A stretch of DNA of 6,295 nt from positions 1-6,295 of the forward strand of contig JAHXHF010000303.1 of assembly GCA_025656895.1 (NCBI GenBank), written 5' to 3'. The position numbers were made by a program, and so were the translations under genes. The notes under the pieces were generated by a model. It was not told the DNA's origin. It ran no database searches and was given only the letters and a program-made list of their open reading frames with translations. This stretch comes from a gamma proteobacterium symbiont of Bathyaustriella thionipta (GTDB lineage Bacteria > Pseudomonadota > Gammaproteobacteria > Chromatiales > Chromatiaceae). Below are positions 1 to 5,545 of this stretch, in pieces (position 1 is the first letter of the stretch; each line of letters starts with the position of its first letter).

Positions 1-2
1 AT

Positions 3-638
3 TCTCTGGATAAGCAGCAAATGGAAGTGGGACGTGATACCGGTTGTGATATTACCCTGTCCGATCCTTCGGTCAGTCGGCGTCATGCGCGTCTGGTACG
101 TATTTTTTCGGATTATTTTATTGAAGACCAGGACAGTACTAATGGCACCATTCTGAACAAGGTGAATGTTAAAAAACACCTGTTGAAAGACGGTGATCTG
201 ATCAAAATCGGTAATTTCAAATTAACCTATCATGATGCCCCGGATGATGAAATCGAATTACCGGATACCGATCTGAGTGAGCCACTGGATAAAACCATGC
301 TGCTGCAGCGCGAGCAAGCGGAATTCAACGCGGTTTCATCACGCCTGTCTTTTGATGCAGAAGAAAAACGGGCCGGTCTGGTGGCACTGGATGGAGAGAA
401 CAAGGGTCAGACCAAAGCACTCAATCGTTCCATGGTGACACTGGGGCAGCCGGGTGGCGATGTAGCCGTGATTACACGCCGGCCGCAGGGATTCTTTCTG
501 TTGTATGTGGGCGGTAAATCCTACCCGAAGGTAAACGGTGTTGATGTTTCACGCGGCGGCGTCGGGCTGAAAGATTCTGACGTTGTCGAAGTGGGTGACA
601 TGAAGTTTACTTTCACGGAAGATTTTTCTCAGGACTGA
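3..638 (+). CDS. FHA-domain protein, 5' end cut off by the window edge
   Basis: FHA domains bind phosphothreonine peptides and serve as adaptors in Ser/Thr kinase signalling or secretion control; no partner is visible here. The classical FHA signature is present near the start of the visible part: GRDTGCDI, then SDPSVSRRHARL, then DQDSTNGTILN, which supply the conserved Arg, Ser-Arg-x-His and Asn. The frame is open to the left edge and the codons before the ATG at 21 (SLDKQQ) fit the first FHA strand. The ATG at 21 would cut into the domain, so the true start almost certainly lies upstream. The C-terminal half (about 360-625) resembles a second FHA fold (TLGQPGGDVAVITRRPQGFFLL, then a late VNGVDV and LKDSDVVEVGDMKFTF) but lacks the phosphopeptide-binding signature. 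No membrane segment is visible. trmO follows after 16 bases, so co-transcription is likely. The fold is secure; the biological role is unknown. Confidence 0.88.
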   Translation, partial: SLDKQQMEVGRDTGCDITLSDPSVSRRHARLVRIFSDYFIEDQDSTNGTILNKVNVKKHLLKDGDLIKIGNFKLTYHDAPDDEIELPDTDLSEPLDKTMLLQREQAEFNAVSSRLSFDAEEKRAGLVALDGENKGQTKALNRSMVTLGQPGGDVAVITRRPQGFFLLYVGGKSYPKVNGVDVSRGGVGLKDSDVVEVGDMKFTFTEDFSQD

Positions 639-654
639 TTTCACATCAGCGGAT

Positions 655-1392
655 ATGCAGTGCGAACCCCTGGGCTATGTCAGCTCCTGTTTCAAGCAGA
701 AATTCGGTATTCCCCGCCAGCCGGGGCTGGTGCCATCAGCCCGTGGCTTCATTGAAGTTTGTGCGGACTTTGCCAAAGCCGAGGCTTTTGACGGTCTTGA
801 ACAGTATTCGCATATCTGGATAATTTTTCAGTTTCATCAGCAGGCGGACAAGCCCTGGCAGGCACGGGTACGACCGCCGCGCCTGGGTGGTGATCGTAAA
901 AAAGGTGTTTTTGCCACGCGTTCCCCCTTCAGACCGAACTCTATAGGGCTTTCTGTTGTCCGACTGGAGAGCATTGAAATAGCCACAGGCAGGGTTCGCC
1001 TGCATGTGAGTGGTCTTGATGTGTTGGATGCGACACCTGTTTTTGATATAAAACCTTATCTGCCGTATGTGGATGCTGTACAGCAGGCAGAGGGCGGTTT
1101 TGCCGCACAAGCACCGCAGGTTCTGATGCAAGTGCATTTTTCAGAACAGGCAAAAGCAGACTTGCAGATGCTTGAAAGCAACAAGGCCATCTGGTTTGAA
1201 AAGCTGATTGTTGAAATTCTGCAACTGGACCCAAGACCCGCTTATCAGGCATCTGATAGCGGTGATAAAATATACGCAATGCTTTTGGACGAGTTTGATG
1301 TACGCTGGCAGGTCAGGGCGCAGCAACAGACTCATGTCGTCGAAATTGTACCCCGGGCCACTGGCCGGTTGAATATTCAGGAGAAACCGTGA
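655..1392 (+). CDS. trmO: tRNA (N6-threonylcarbamoyladenosine(37)-N6)-methyltransferase TrmO (TsaA/YaeB family)
   Basis: The TrmO family uses SAM to add a methyl group to N6 of t6A at position 37 of ACY-decoding tRNAs, giving m6t6A, which tunes decoding in the cytoplasm. The protein is 245 residues, close to the roughly 235 of E. coli YaeB. An N-terminal beta-barrel domain covers about residues 1-145, with the family signatures GVFATRSPFRPNSIGLS (84-100) and GLDVLDATPVFDIKPYLPY (120-138). A smaller C-terminal domain carries DPRPAY (192-197), as in the enterobacterial proteins. The ATG at 655 puts the typical PLGYVSSCF strand right at the N-terminus. The ribosome binding site before it is weak. 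The gene lies 16 bases behind the FHA gene and overlaps the following dsbA by four bases (GTGA). Identification is confident from the motifs. Confidence 0.95.
   Translation: MQCEPLGYVSSCFKQKFGIPRQPGLVPSARGFIEVCADFAKAEAFDGLEQYSHIWIIFQFHQQADKPWQARVRPPRLGGDRKKGVFATRSPFRPNSIGLSVVRLESIEIATGRVRLHVSGLDVLDATPVFDIKPYLPYVDAVQQAEGGFAAQAPQVLMQVHFSEQAKADLQMLESNKAIWFEKLIVEILQLDPRPAYQASDSGDKIYAMLLDEFDVRWQVRAQQQTHVVEIVPRATGRLNIQEKP
1379..1391 (+). promoter_or_regulatory. Ribosome binding site and GTG start of dsbA
   Basis: AGGAG at 1379-1383 is followed by five bases and GTG at 1389-1391. The GTG shares bases with the trmO stop TGA at 1390-1392. The strong Shine-Dalgarno sequence, and a signal peptide that begins exactly here (MKNLK plus a hydrophobic stretch), make this non-ATG start convincing. 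The overlap suggests translational coupling to trmO. Confidence 0.8.
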
Positions 1393-2051
1393 AAAATCTT
1401 AAATTATCCGCTTCCATCTTTTTTCTGCTGTACATGGCAGTCACCTCATGGGCACTGGCGGCACAGCCTGTTACCTATAAAACGCTGAACAAACCGGTAC
1501 CAGTCGATCAGCCGGACAAGATCGAAGTATTGGAGTTCTTCTGGTATGGCTGTCCGCATTGCTATCATTTTGAACCGGAAGTAAGCGCCTGGCTGGAAAC
1601 AAAAGCTGATGATGTGGTGTTCAAACGGGTAGCCGCCCCTTTGAATCCGGCCTGGGGAATACACAGTAAATTCTATTACACGGCTGAAGCCATGGGTGTG
1701 GTAGACAAGCTGCATAAACCCTTGTTTGATGCCTTGAACAGCGGCAGCAAGGAGCAGCGTGCAGAATTATACAGTAAAGACGGCCTTATTCAGTTTGCTG
1801 CCAATCATGGTGTGGATGCAGATAAATTTCGTACCACCTGGGATTCTTTCTTTGTAAACCTGCGTATCAATCAGGCTAAAAAACTGGCGGCCTTGTATAA
1901 AGTAACCGGTGTGCCGGCTGTTGCGGTGAACGGTAAATATAAGAGCGGCCTGGGGCTGGCGGGCAGTTATCCCAATGTGATCAATACCATTAATCAGTTG
2001 ATTGATAAAGAACGGGCCGGCAAGACGGCTATTACAGCCAGCAGCGAATAA
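1389..2051 (+). CDS. dsbA: Periplasmic thiol:disulfide interchange protein, DsbA type
   Basis: DsbA-type oxidases introduce disulfide bonds into secreted proteins in the periplasm and are reoxidised by the membrane protein DsbB, which is not in this window. The precursor has 220 residues, close to E. coli DsbA (208). A signal peptide is clear: basic MKNLK, a hydrophobic core, and a cleavage region ALAAQ around residues 22-26. The mature part starts with a thioredoxin strand (IEVLEFFWYGCPHCYHFEP) whose active site is C55-P-H-C58, the dipeptide of classical DsbA. A helical insert follows, and the cis-proline is in TGVPAVAVNGKY (P176). The start is GTG with a good AGGAG. It is the last gene of the + strand run and is followed by a terminator-like hairpin. 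DsbA rather than DsbC or DsbG is favoured by length and by the lack of a dimerisation domain. Confidence 0.93.
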   Translation: MKNLKLSASIFFLLYMAVTSWALAAQPVTYKTLNKPVPVDQPDKIEVLEFFWYGCPHCYHFEPEVSAWLETKADDVVFKRVAAPLNPAWGIHSKFYYTAEAMGVVDKLHKPLFDALNSGSKEQRAELYSKDGLIQFAANHGVDADKFRTTWDSFFVNLRINQAKKLAALYKVTGVPAVAVNGKYKSGLGLAGSYPNVINTINQLIDKERAGKTAITASSE

Positions 2052-2058
2052 GCGCTGT

Positions 2059-2763
2059 TCAGCGGTTACGAATAACCTTTTTTTGCGGTGACAGATTGAT
2101 CTCGTCTGTCACCGCGCCGTAACGGTTGTTTAATGCCAGAGCAACGGCCTGGGCCACATCCTGCGGGCTTAGATGGCAATCTTCGGCCGCATCCGGGTGA
2201 AAACCCAGATTATCAAAAAAAGGGCTTTCCACCATGCCGGGGTTGATCAGTGTTACCCGCACCGGGCTGGCCGCGCATTCCTGGCGCAGGCTCTGCACCG
2301 CGCCCCGCAAACCAAACTTGCTGGCTGCATAGACCGCCCCGCGTGCGCCACCATTCAGTGCGGCTTCCGAGCCCATAACAATCAAATTGGCTATTGGGGC
2401 GCGTTTTAAAAGCGGCAGCAGAAAGCGCGCAATAATCAGCGGACTGGTCAGATTCAAATCAATCATTGCACGAATCTGTGGCATGGAGAATTCTTCCAGT
2501 TTGGCAAAACGGCCTTGACCGGCATTCAGAATCAGCGCATCTATATCCGGGTGTTGTTTGCAGATTTTTTTTAACAAGTCGGGTAATGGGGCTAACTGCG
2601 ACAGATCTGCAGAAAACCCCTGGTAGGCCGGGTGTTCAAAACAGCCCGGTGCGCGGCGGCTCAGCCCCAGTACCTGATGGCCGGCCCGTAACAGGTTTTC
2701 GGCAATGGCTTTGCCAATACCGGAACTGGGGCCGGTGAGTAAAATTTTACGTTGCTGGCTCAA
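2059..2763 (-). CDS. Short-chain dehydrogenase/reductase (classical SDR), TTG start
   Basis: This is an NAD(P)-dependent oxidoreductase of the classical SDR family, presumably cytoplasmic; the substrate cannot be named. Of 234 residues, the Rossmann cofactor loop is TGPSSGIG (10-17), with SRR at 35-37 after the second strand, a hint of NADPH preference. NAG is at 80-82, Asn104 in the helix-4 region, and the catalytic Ser132 (MGSEAA), Tyr145 and Lys149 (YAASK) are all present, followed by NPG (174-176). The start is TTG: no ATG lies in frame before the glycine-rich loop, and GGAG sits eight bases upstream. The gene is the last of the minus-strand run, 38 bases behind the radical SAM gene. Its end converges with dsbA, with only seven bases between the two stops. 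The closest general type is the YdfG-like group of small SDRs. Confidence 0.9.
   Translation of the reverse strand: MSQQRKILLTGPSSGIGKAIAENLLRAGHQVLGLSRRAPGCFEHPAYQGFSADLSQLAPLPDLLKKICKQHPDIDALILNAGQGRFAKLEEFSMPQIRAMIDLNLTSPLIIARFLLPLLKRAPIANLIVMGSEAALNGGARGAVYAASKFGLRGAVQSLRQECAASPVRVTLINPGMVESPFFDNLGFHPDAAEDCHLSPQDVAQAVALALNNRYGAVTDEINLSPQKKVIRNR
2064..2084 (+). terminator. Probable rho-independent terminator after dsbA
   Basis: GGTTA (2064-2068), loop CGAA (2069-2072) and TAACC (2073-2077) form a five-pair stem, followed directly by seven T (2078-2084), 12 bases after the dsbA stop. The stem is short with only two G-C pairs, but the tetraloop and uninterrupted T tract fit the intrinsic type. 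It lies within the last codons of the converging SDR gene, so on the other strand it is coding sequence. Confidence 0.6.
2085..2115. repeat. Perfect 11-bp inverted repeat inside the 3' end of the SDR gene
   Basis: GCGGTGACAGA (2085-2095) is the exact reverse complement of TCTGTCACCGC (2105-2115), with a nine-base loop at 2096-2104. It starts directly after the T tract of the dsbA terminator and lies about 25 bases before the SDR stop on the minus strand. Neither strand has a T run after this stem (minus-strand RNA continues into a run of A), so it is not a standard terminator for SDR. It could stabilise the SDR mRNA end or act as a backup stop for read-through from dsbA. Function is inferred only. 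Confidence 0.6.
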
Positions 2764-2775
2764 ACAATCCGCTCC
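2761..2775 (-). promoter_or_regulatory. Ribosome binding site and TTG start of the SDR gene
   Basis: On the minus strand GGAG (2775-2772) is followed by eight bases and TTG (2763-2761). The TTG gives the N-terminus MSQQRKILLTGPSSGIG, the usual distance to the cofactor loop in an SDR. An in-frame TGA about 35 bases upstream, and the absence of ATG or GTG between, make this the only reasonable start. Confidence 0.65.
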
Positions 2776-2801
2776 ATTCAGATGGTCTTTAGATCAGCCC
2801 T

Positions 2802-3788
2802 TTAGTATTGGCAGGGATGGTATTGCTCGGTATGAATGTATTGCAGTAACTGCTGCTCACAATAGTCCAGTAATTGTGCCTCAAGATCACCACTGTAAGC
2901 CATCATGCCCTGATGTTCAGACAAAGGGCCGGCCAATAATGGTTCTTCGGGATAAAGATGCAGCATATTTCGGTAAAAGTTTCGCGGCAGGCGAAAGGCC
3001 CCGAGACTGGCCGAATGTATGCTGTGACCGTCTAATTGCTGAAACACCTGCTGGAAGAAAGTCTGGTACATGGAACGATAATCGGCGTCATAGATAATCG
3101 GATCAAAGCGCAGACCCACGCGCCAGCCATGCTGTTGTAAGCGCTGTATAGCGCTCAGGCGTTTTTGCAAAGCGGGTGTGCCGTGTTCCAGTGCCTGTAT
3201 CACCGGCTCGGGCGACAAACTGAAGGCTACAACCACATTATTTTGCGCGGGTTGTTGTAAAAGGCTGCGTATCTGTGTGCTTTTGGTGCGTAATTCCAGC
3301 CAGGCAGGGCCTTCGGCAAAGTGCGGTAAAAAAGAACGGGCAAACTGACTGACCGGCTCATACGCCAGGCTGTCGCAGTCATAGCCGGAGAAAAACCAGC
3401 TGCTTTCATGCGGGTTGAGCTGCGTCTGCTGCTGAATGTCGGCCAGAAAATCTTCATAATTGACAAACAGCACATAATGGGCGGAACGGTACATGCCCTG
3501 CAAAAAACAATAACGGCAATCATAGGCGCAATTCTGCATGTGCGAAAAATAATAATTATGTTTTCCACCCAGCCCGTAACCGGCGGGCGCGGTCAGAATG
3601 CGCTTGCCCTGCTTGCGGGCCAGAATCAGTGCCGGAGATTTTTTTTGCAGACGGAAGTTTTGCGCTCTGGGATTGAAGACTTCACCAAAATGTTCGATAC
3701 GGGTGATGTGGGCGCGCGGAAAACGTTGCAGTATTTTCGCGGTTTGCTCATGTTCGGCAATACTGTGCTCCAGGTAGATTTGCTGCAT
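2802..3788 (-). CDS. Radical SAM protein of the spore photoproduct lyase (SplB-like) family
   Basis: The 328-residue protein carries a radical SAM cluster motif C87-x3-C91-x2-C94 (CAYDCRYCFLQ), which binds a 4Fe-4S cluster and cleaves SAM to a 5'-deoxyadenosyl radical. The whole plan follows Bacillus spore photoproduct lyase (SPL): an N-terminal IYLEHS strand, the lead-in to the cluster, VNYEDF, a SPL-like segment SGYDCDSLAYEP (134-145), and the C-terminal RLPRNF / LYPEEPLL region. By an ungapped hand alignment, the H-donor Cys141 of Bacillus SPL falls on Tyr136, with a Cys at 138, and SPL Tyr99 falls on Phe95, while SPL Tyr97 is kept as Tyr93. A true thymine spore-lesion activity is therefore doubtful, and the host is probably not a spore former. 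The ATG shares a base with the upstream nucleosidase stop (TGATG). A role in nucleic acid repair or modification is possible but inferred. Confidence 0.85.
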   Translation of the reverse strand: MQQIYLEHSIAEHEQTAKILQRFPRAHITRIEHFGEVFNPRAQNFRLQKKSPALILARKQGKRILTAPAGYGLGGKHNYYFSHMQNCAYDCRYCFLQGMYRSAHYVLFVNYEDFLADIQQQTQLNPHESSWFFSGYDCDSLAYEPVSQFARSFLPHFAEGPAWLELRTKSTQIRSLLQQPAQNNVVVAFSLSPEPVIQALEHGTPALQKRLSAIQRLQQHGWRVGLRFDPIIYDADYRSMYQTFFQQVFQQLDGHSIHSASLGAFRLPRNFYRNMLHLYPEEPLLAGPLSEHQGMMAYSGDLEAQLLDYCEQQLLQYIHTEQYHPCQY

Positions 3789-4681
3789 CAGTTTATGCTC
3801 AAACCGAGGGACTGTTGATGCAGTTCGGTTTCCAGCTGTCTGAGCAGGTCTTGCATGCTCTTGCAGGGTGCAAGCGCATCCATTACGGTTGCGGCCCCAC
3901 CCAGCGCCTGCCAGCGCAGCAGAAGACGTTTCAGTTGATGCTGCTGACTGACCGAACAGCGGTGTTCGGCACAGAGCGTATCAAAAACCTGACGGTTCCA
4001 GGGTGTCGGCAGGCGTGCCTGGGTTTTTTCAAGCTGCTGAATGATTTCGATGATGCTGGGCATTTGCCGGCTGATTAATTCACTCGCCAGTGCCGGGTTA
4101 AGATCACTGCTGGATTGCCGCTTATTGTCGGAAACCACCTTGATGCAATGCGCCAGTTCAGCACTGGTCAGGCGTATGGCGCTGCTGTAGAAGCCGCTGG
4201 CTTCCATATCAATCATGCCGGCAGCCGGATAGCTGGTTTGTGGCTGCTCAAATGAAAACAGATGGGTATAGCCACACTGTGGACGAATCACCAGTGCGGG
4301 ATACCAGCTTTGTCCGCTATGGTAATCAATCACCTTGTCGGCCATGAGCAAATGCCCGCGTTCATGCTCGGCATGTCCGCACAGACCGATATTGAGCAGA
4401 ATGCCGTGACCGGTTTCGCCGCCAGTGCTGGCGAACAGATAGGCGCAGGCGGCTGCGGAATGACTCTTGCCCATGCCGCTGACAATCAGCCGGACGCCCT
4501 GCGGGTTTTGATAAACCGGCCAGGCGCTATGCTGCGGCAGACGTTTGAGCTTGAAATGATTGATCAGCGGGCGCGCTTCGGCATCCAGCGCACACACGAT
4601 ATATAAATCATGCTGAGTGACAGGAGTCAAGGTAGCGGTTTTTTTTATCCTGATATTGTTGTGCTTCACGGGGGCGTCCAT
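3788..4681 (-). CDS. Nucleoside phosphorylase-fold protein, MTA/SAH nucleosidase-like, with C-terminal extension
   Basis: Residues 25-190 look like the MTA/SAH nucleosidase (MtnN/Pfs) branch of the nucleoside phosphorylase superfamily, which hydrolyses the N-glycosidic bond of 5'-methylthioadenosine, SAH and 5'-deoxyadenosine. Seen are IVCALDAEARPL (E35, matching E. coli Glu12), VSGMGK (67-72), NIGLCG (97-102), MIDMEASGFYSSA with E160 (Glu174), and VVSDN with D185 (the catalytic Asp197). Substrate identity is not proved. About 100 further residues follow with no recognised domain; they are rich in Gln and Leu and probably helical, so the protein is longer than MtnN (about 232). The ATG at 4681 overlaps the glycosyltransferase by 74 bases and has no Shine-Dalgarno sequence; a TTG at 4628-4630 would give a more usual N-terminus. 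The stop overlaps the radical SAM start. Related functions such as futalosine or hopanoid-linked nucleosidase remain possible. Confidence 0.78.
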   Translation of the reverse strand: MDAPVKHNNIRIKKTATLTPVTQHDLYIVCALDAEARPLINHFKLKRLPQHSAWPVYQNPQGVRLIVSGMGKSHSAAACAYLFASTGGETGHGILLNIGLCGHAEHERGHLLMADKVIDYHSGQSWYPALVIRPQCGYTHLFSFEQPQTSYPAAGMIDMEASGFYSSAIRLTSAELAHCIKVVSDNKRQSSSDLNPALASELISRQMPSIIEIIQQLEKTQARLPTPWNRQVFDTLCAEHRCSVSQQHQLKRLLLRWQALGGAATVMDALAPCKSMQDLLRQLETELHQQSLGLSIN

Positions 4682-5465
4682 GTTTCAGTGCGCCGCGGGC
4701 GAAAATTTCACATTTTTTGACCAGCAGGCGGGCAGTGGCTGTTTTCTGAGCGTCATCAAGATACGGGTTTTGCAGCATCTTTTCCAGCGCGTTGATACGG
4801 AAACGATCCATACCCCAGTATTTTTGTGAAAGCTGATCGGCATGTCCACCATGTTTAATGATGCAGGGCTGCTCCACGAAACCGACCGGGTAACGCGCGC
4901 AAATGCGTAGCCACAGATCATAATCTTCGCAGGCCGGCAAAGATTCATCGAACAGGCCGATTTCATCCAATAAGGTTTTGTGAATAATCACCGAGGAAGG
5001 TGAAATAACACACAAAGGCAGACAGTCTGTGTAGATATGGCCGCCACGCTTGCGGTGTTTGGCCAGTTGTTTGAGTGGTTTTCCCTGACGTATCCAGCTT
5101 TCCCCGCTGTGACAAATGCGCAGATGCGCAGCGGCTTGCAGGCATTGCATCTGGCTGTGCAATTTATGTGGCAGCCATTCATCATCCGAGTCCAGCAGGG
5201 CAATCCATTCTCCGTCTGCCGCACGAATGCCGCTATTGCGCGCGCAACTGACACCCTGGTTGCTTTGTTGCAACAGACGTACCTCAGGGTAGTGTCTGTT
5301 CAGTAATTCTCTGGTGTTGTCCTCAGAGCCATCATCCACCACGATGATTTCAGCAGCCTTGAGCGTTTGCTGCAAGACCGAATCAAGCGCCCGACACAAG
5401 GTATGCGCTCGATTGAAAGTGGGAATAACAACACTGATCGTCACAATGTTTAACGGGGAACTCAA
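4608..5465 (-). CDS. Glycosyltransferase family 2 (GT-A fold)
   Basis: This protein probably transfers a sugar from a nucleotide-sugar donor to a glycan or lipid-linked acceptor at the cytoplasmic side of the inner membrane. The acceptor is unknown. Family 2 marks are in order: SVVIPTFNRAHTL (11-23), IIVVDDGS (40-47) for the nucleotide, NQGVSCARNSGI (69-80), the metal-binding D92-S-D-D95, a GLFDESLPACEDYDLWLR stretch with the ED pair (180-181) expected to hold the catalytic base. No membrane segments are visible. The C-terminal 70 residues are basic and helical. The frame opens with TTG at 5463-5465; GTG at 5442-5444 would give MTISVVIPTFN, the most typical family 2 N-terminus, and neither has a clear Shine-Dalgarno site. 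A strong -10 box lies just upstream. The 3' end overlaps the nucleosidase gene. No other polysaccharide genes are near. Confidence 0.88.
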   Translation of the reverse strand: MSSPLNIVTISVVIPTFNRAHTLCRALDSVLQQTLKAAEIIVVDDGSEDNTRELLNRHYPEVRLLQQSNQGVSCARNSGIRAADGEWIALLDSDDEWLPHKLHSQMQCLQAAAHLRICHSGESWIRQGKPLKQLAKHRKRGGHIYTDCLPLCVISPSSVIIHKTLLDEIGLFDESLPACEDYDLWLRICARYPVGFVEQPCIIKHGGHADQLSQKYWGMDRFRINALEKMLQNPYLDDAQKTATARLLVKKCEIFARGALKHGRPREAQQYQDKKNRYLDSCHSA

Positions 5466-5472
5466 GTTTTTA

Positions 5473-5491
5473 GCAGGCAGCGCATGCCTGC
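5473..5491. repeat. Inverted repeat between the -10 box and the glycosyltransferase start
   Basis: GCAGGC (5473-5478) and GCCTGC (5486-5491) form a six-base inverted repeat around a seven-base centre AGCGCAT. On the minus strand it begins two bases after the TATAAT box and ends eight bases before the TTG. Because the first arm would lie between the -10 box and the predicted transcription start, it fits an operator better than an RNA hairpin. The arms are short enough that chance is possible. Confidence 0.35.
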
Positions 5492-5492
5492 G

Positions 5493-5498
5493 ATTATA
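5493..5498 (-). promoter_or_regulatory. Candidate sigma-70 -10 box for the glycosyltransferase run
   Basis: The minus strand reads TATAAT (5498 to 5493), a perfect -10 hexamer, about 28 bases before the TTG of the glycosyltransferase, in an AT-rich stretch of an otherwise GC-balanced region. No good -35 is found 16-18 bases upstream (the sequence there is around GCAGCTTC), so an activator or a weak promoter is implied. This is the most plausible origin of the four-gene minus-strand transcript. Confidence 0.45.
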
Positions 5499-5545
5499 TA
5501 GAATTTATAGTGCTGAAGCTGCCGCTATAGACGGAAGCATGTTGA

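Larger units (their letters stand above)
5466..5545. other. Intergenic gap between the methyltransferase and glycosyltransferase genes
   Basis: Eighty bases lie between the restored methyltransferase stop and the TTG of the glycosyltransferase. The gap contains the TATAAT box and most of the inverted repeat described separately. No T-rich hairpin is present, so there is no visible intrinsic terminator for the methyltransferase, and some read-through into the glycosyltransferase run is possible. Confidence 0.5.

Noticed and set aside
736..1137. Long antisense open frame within trmO
   Set aside because: It lies fully opposite a gene with strong family motifs, has a composition unlike a real protein, and shows no ribosome binding site or recognised domain.
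2802..3788. Naming the radical SAM gene splB
   Set aside because: It belongs to the family, but residues needed for spore photoproduct repair seem altered and nothing suggests a sporulating host, so the symbol would mislead.
3408..3818. Plus-strand open frame of 136 codons opposite the radical SAM gene
   Set aside because: It is a shadow of a well-supported gene and resembles no protein family.
3788..4681. Naming the nucleosidase mtnN
   Set aside because: Catalytic residues match, but length, C-terminal tail and gene context differ from housekeeping MtnN, so the substrate is not certain.
2059..5465. A new defence or mobile island made of the minus-strand genes
   Set aside because: No nuclease, integrase, transposase, toxin-antitoxin pair or flanking repeat is present, and the genes are metabolic or envelope-type enzymes.
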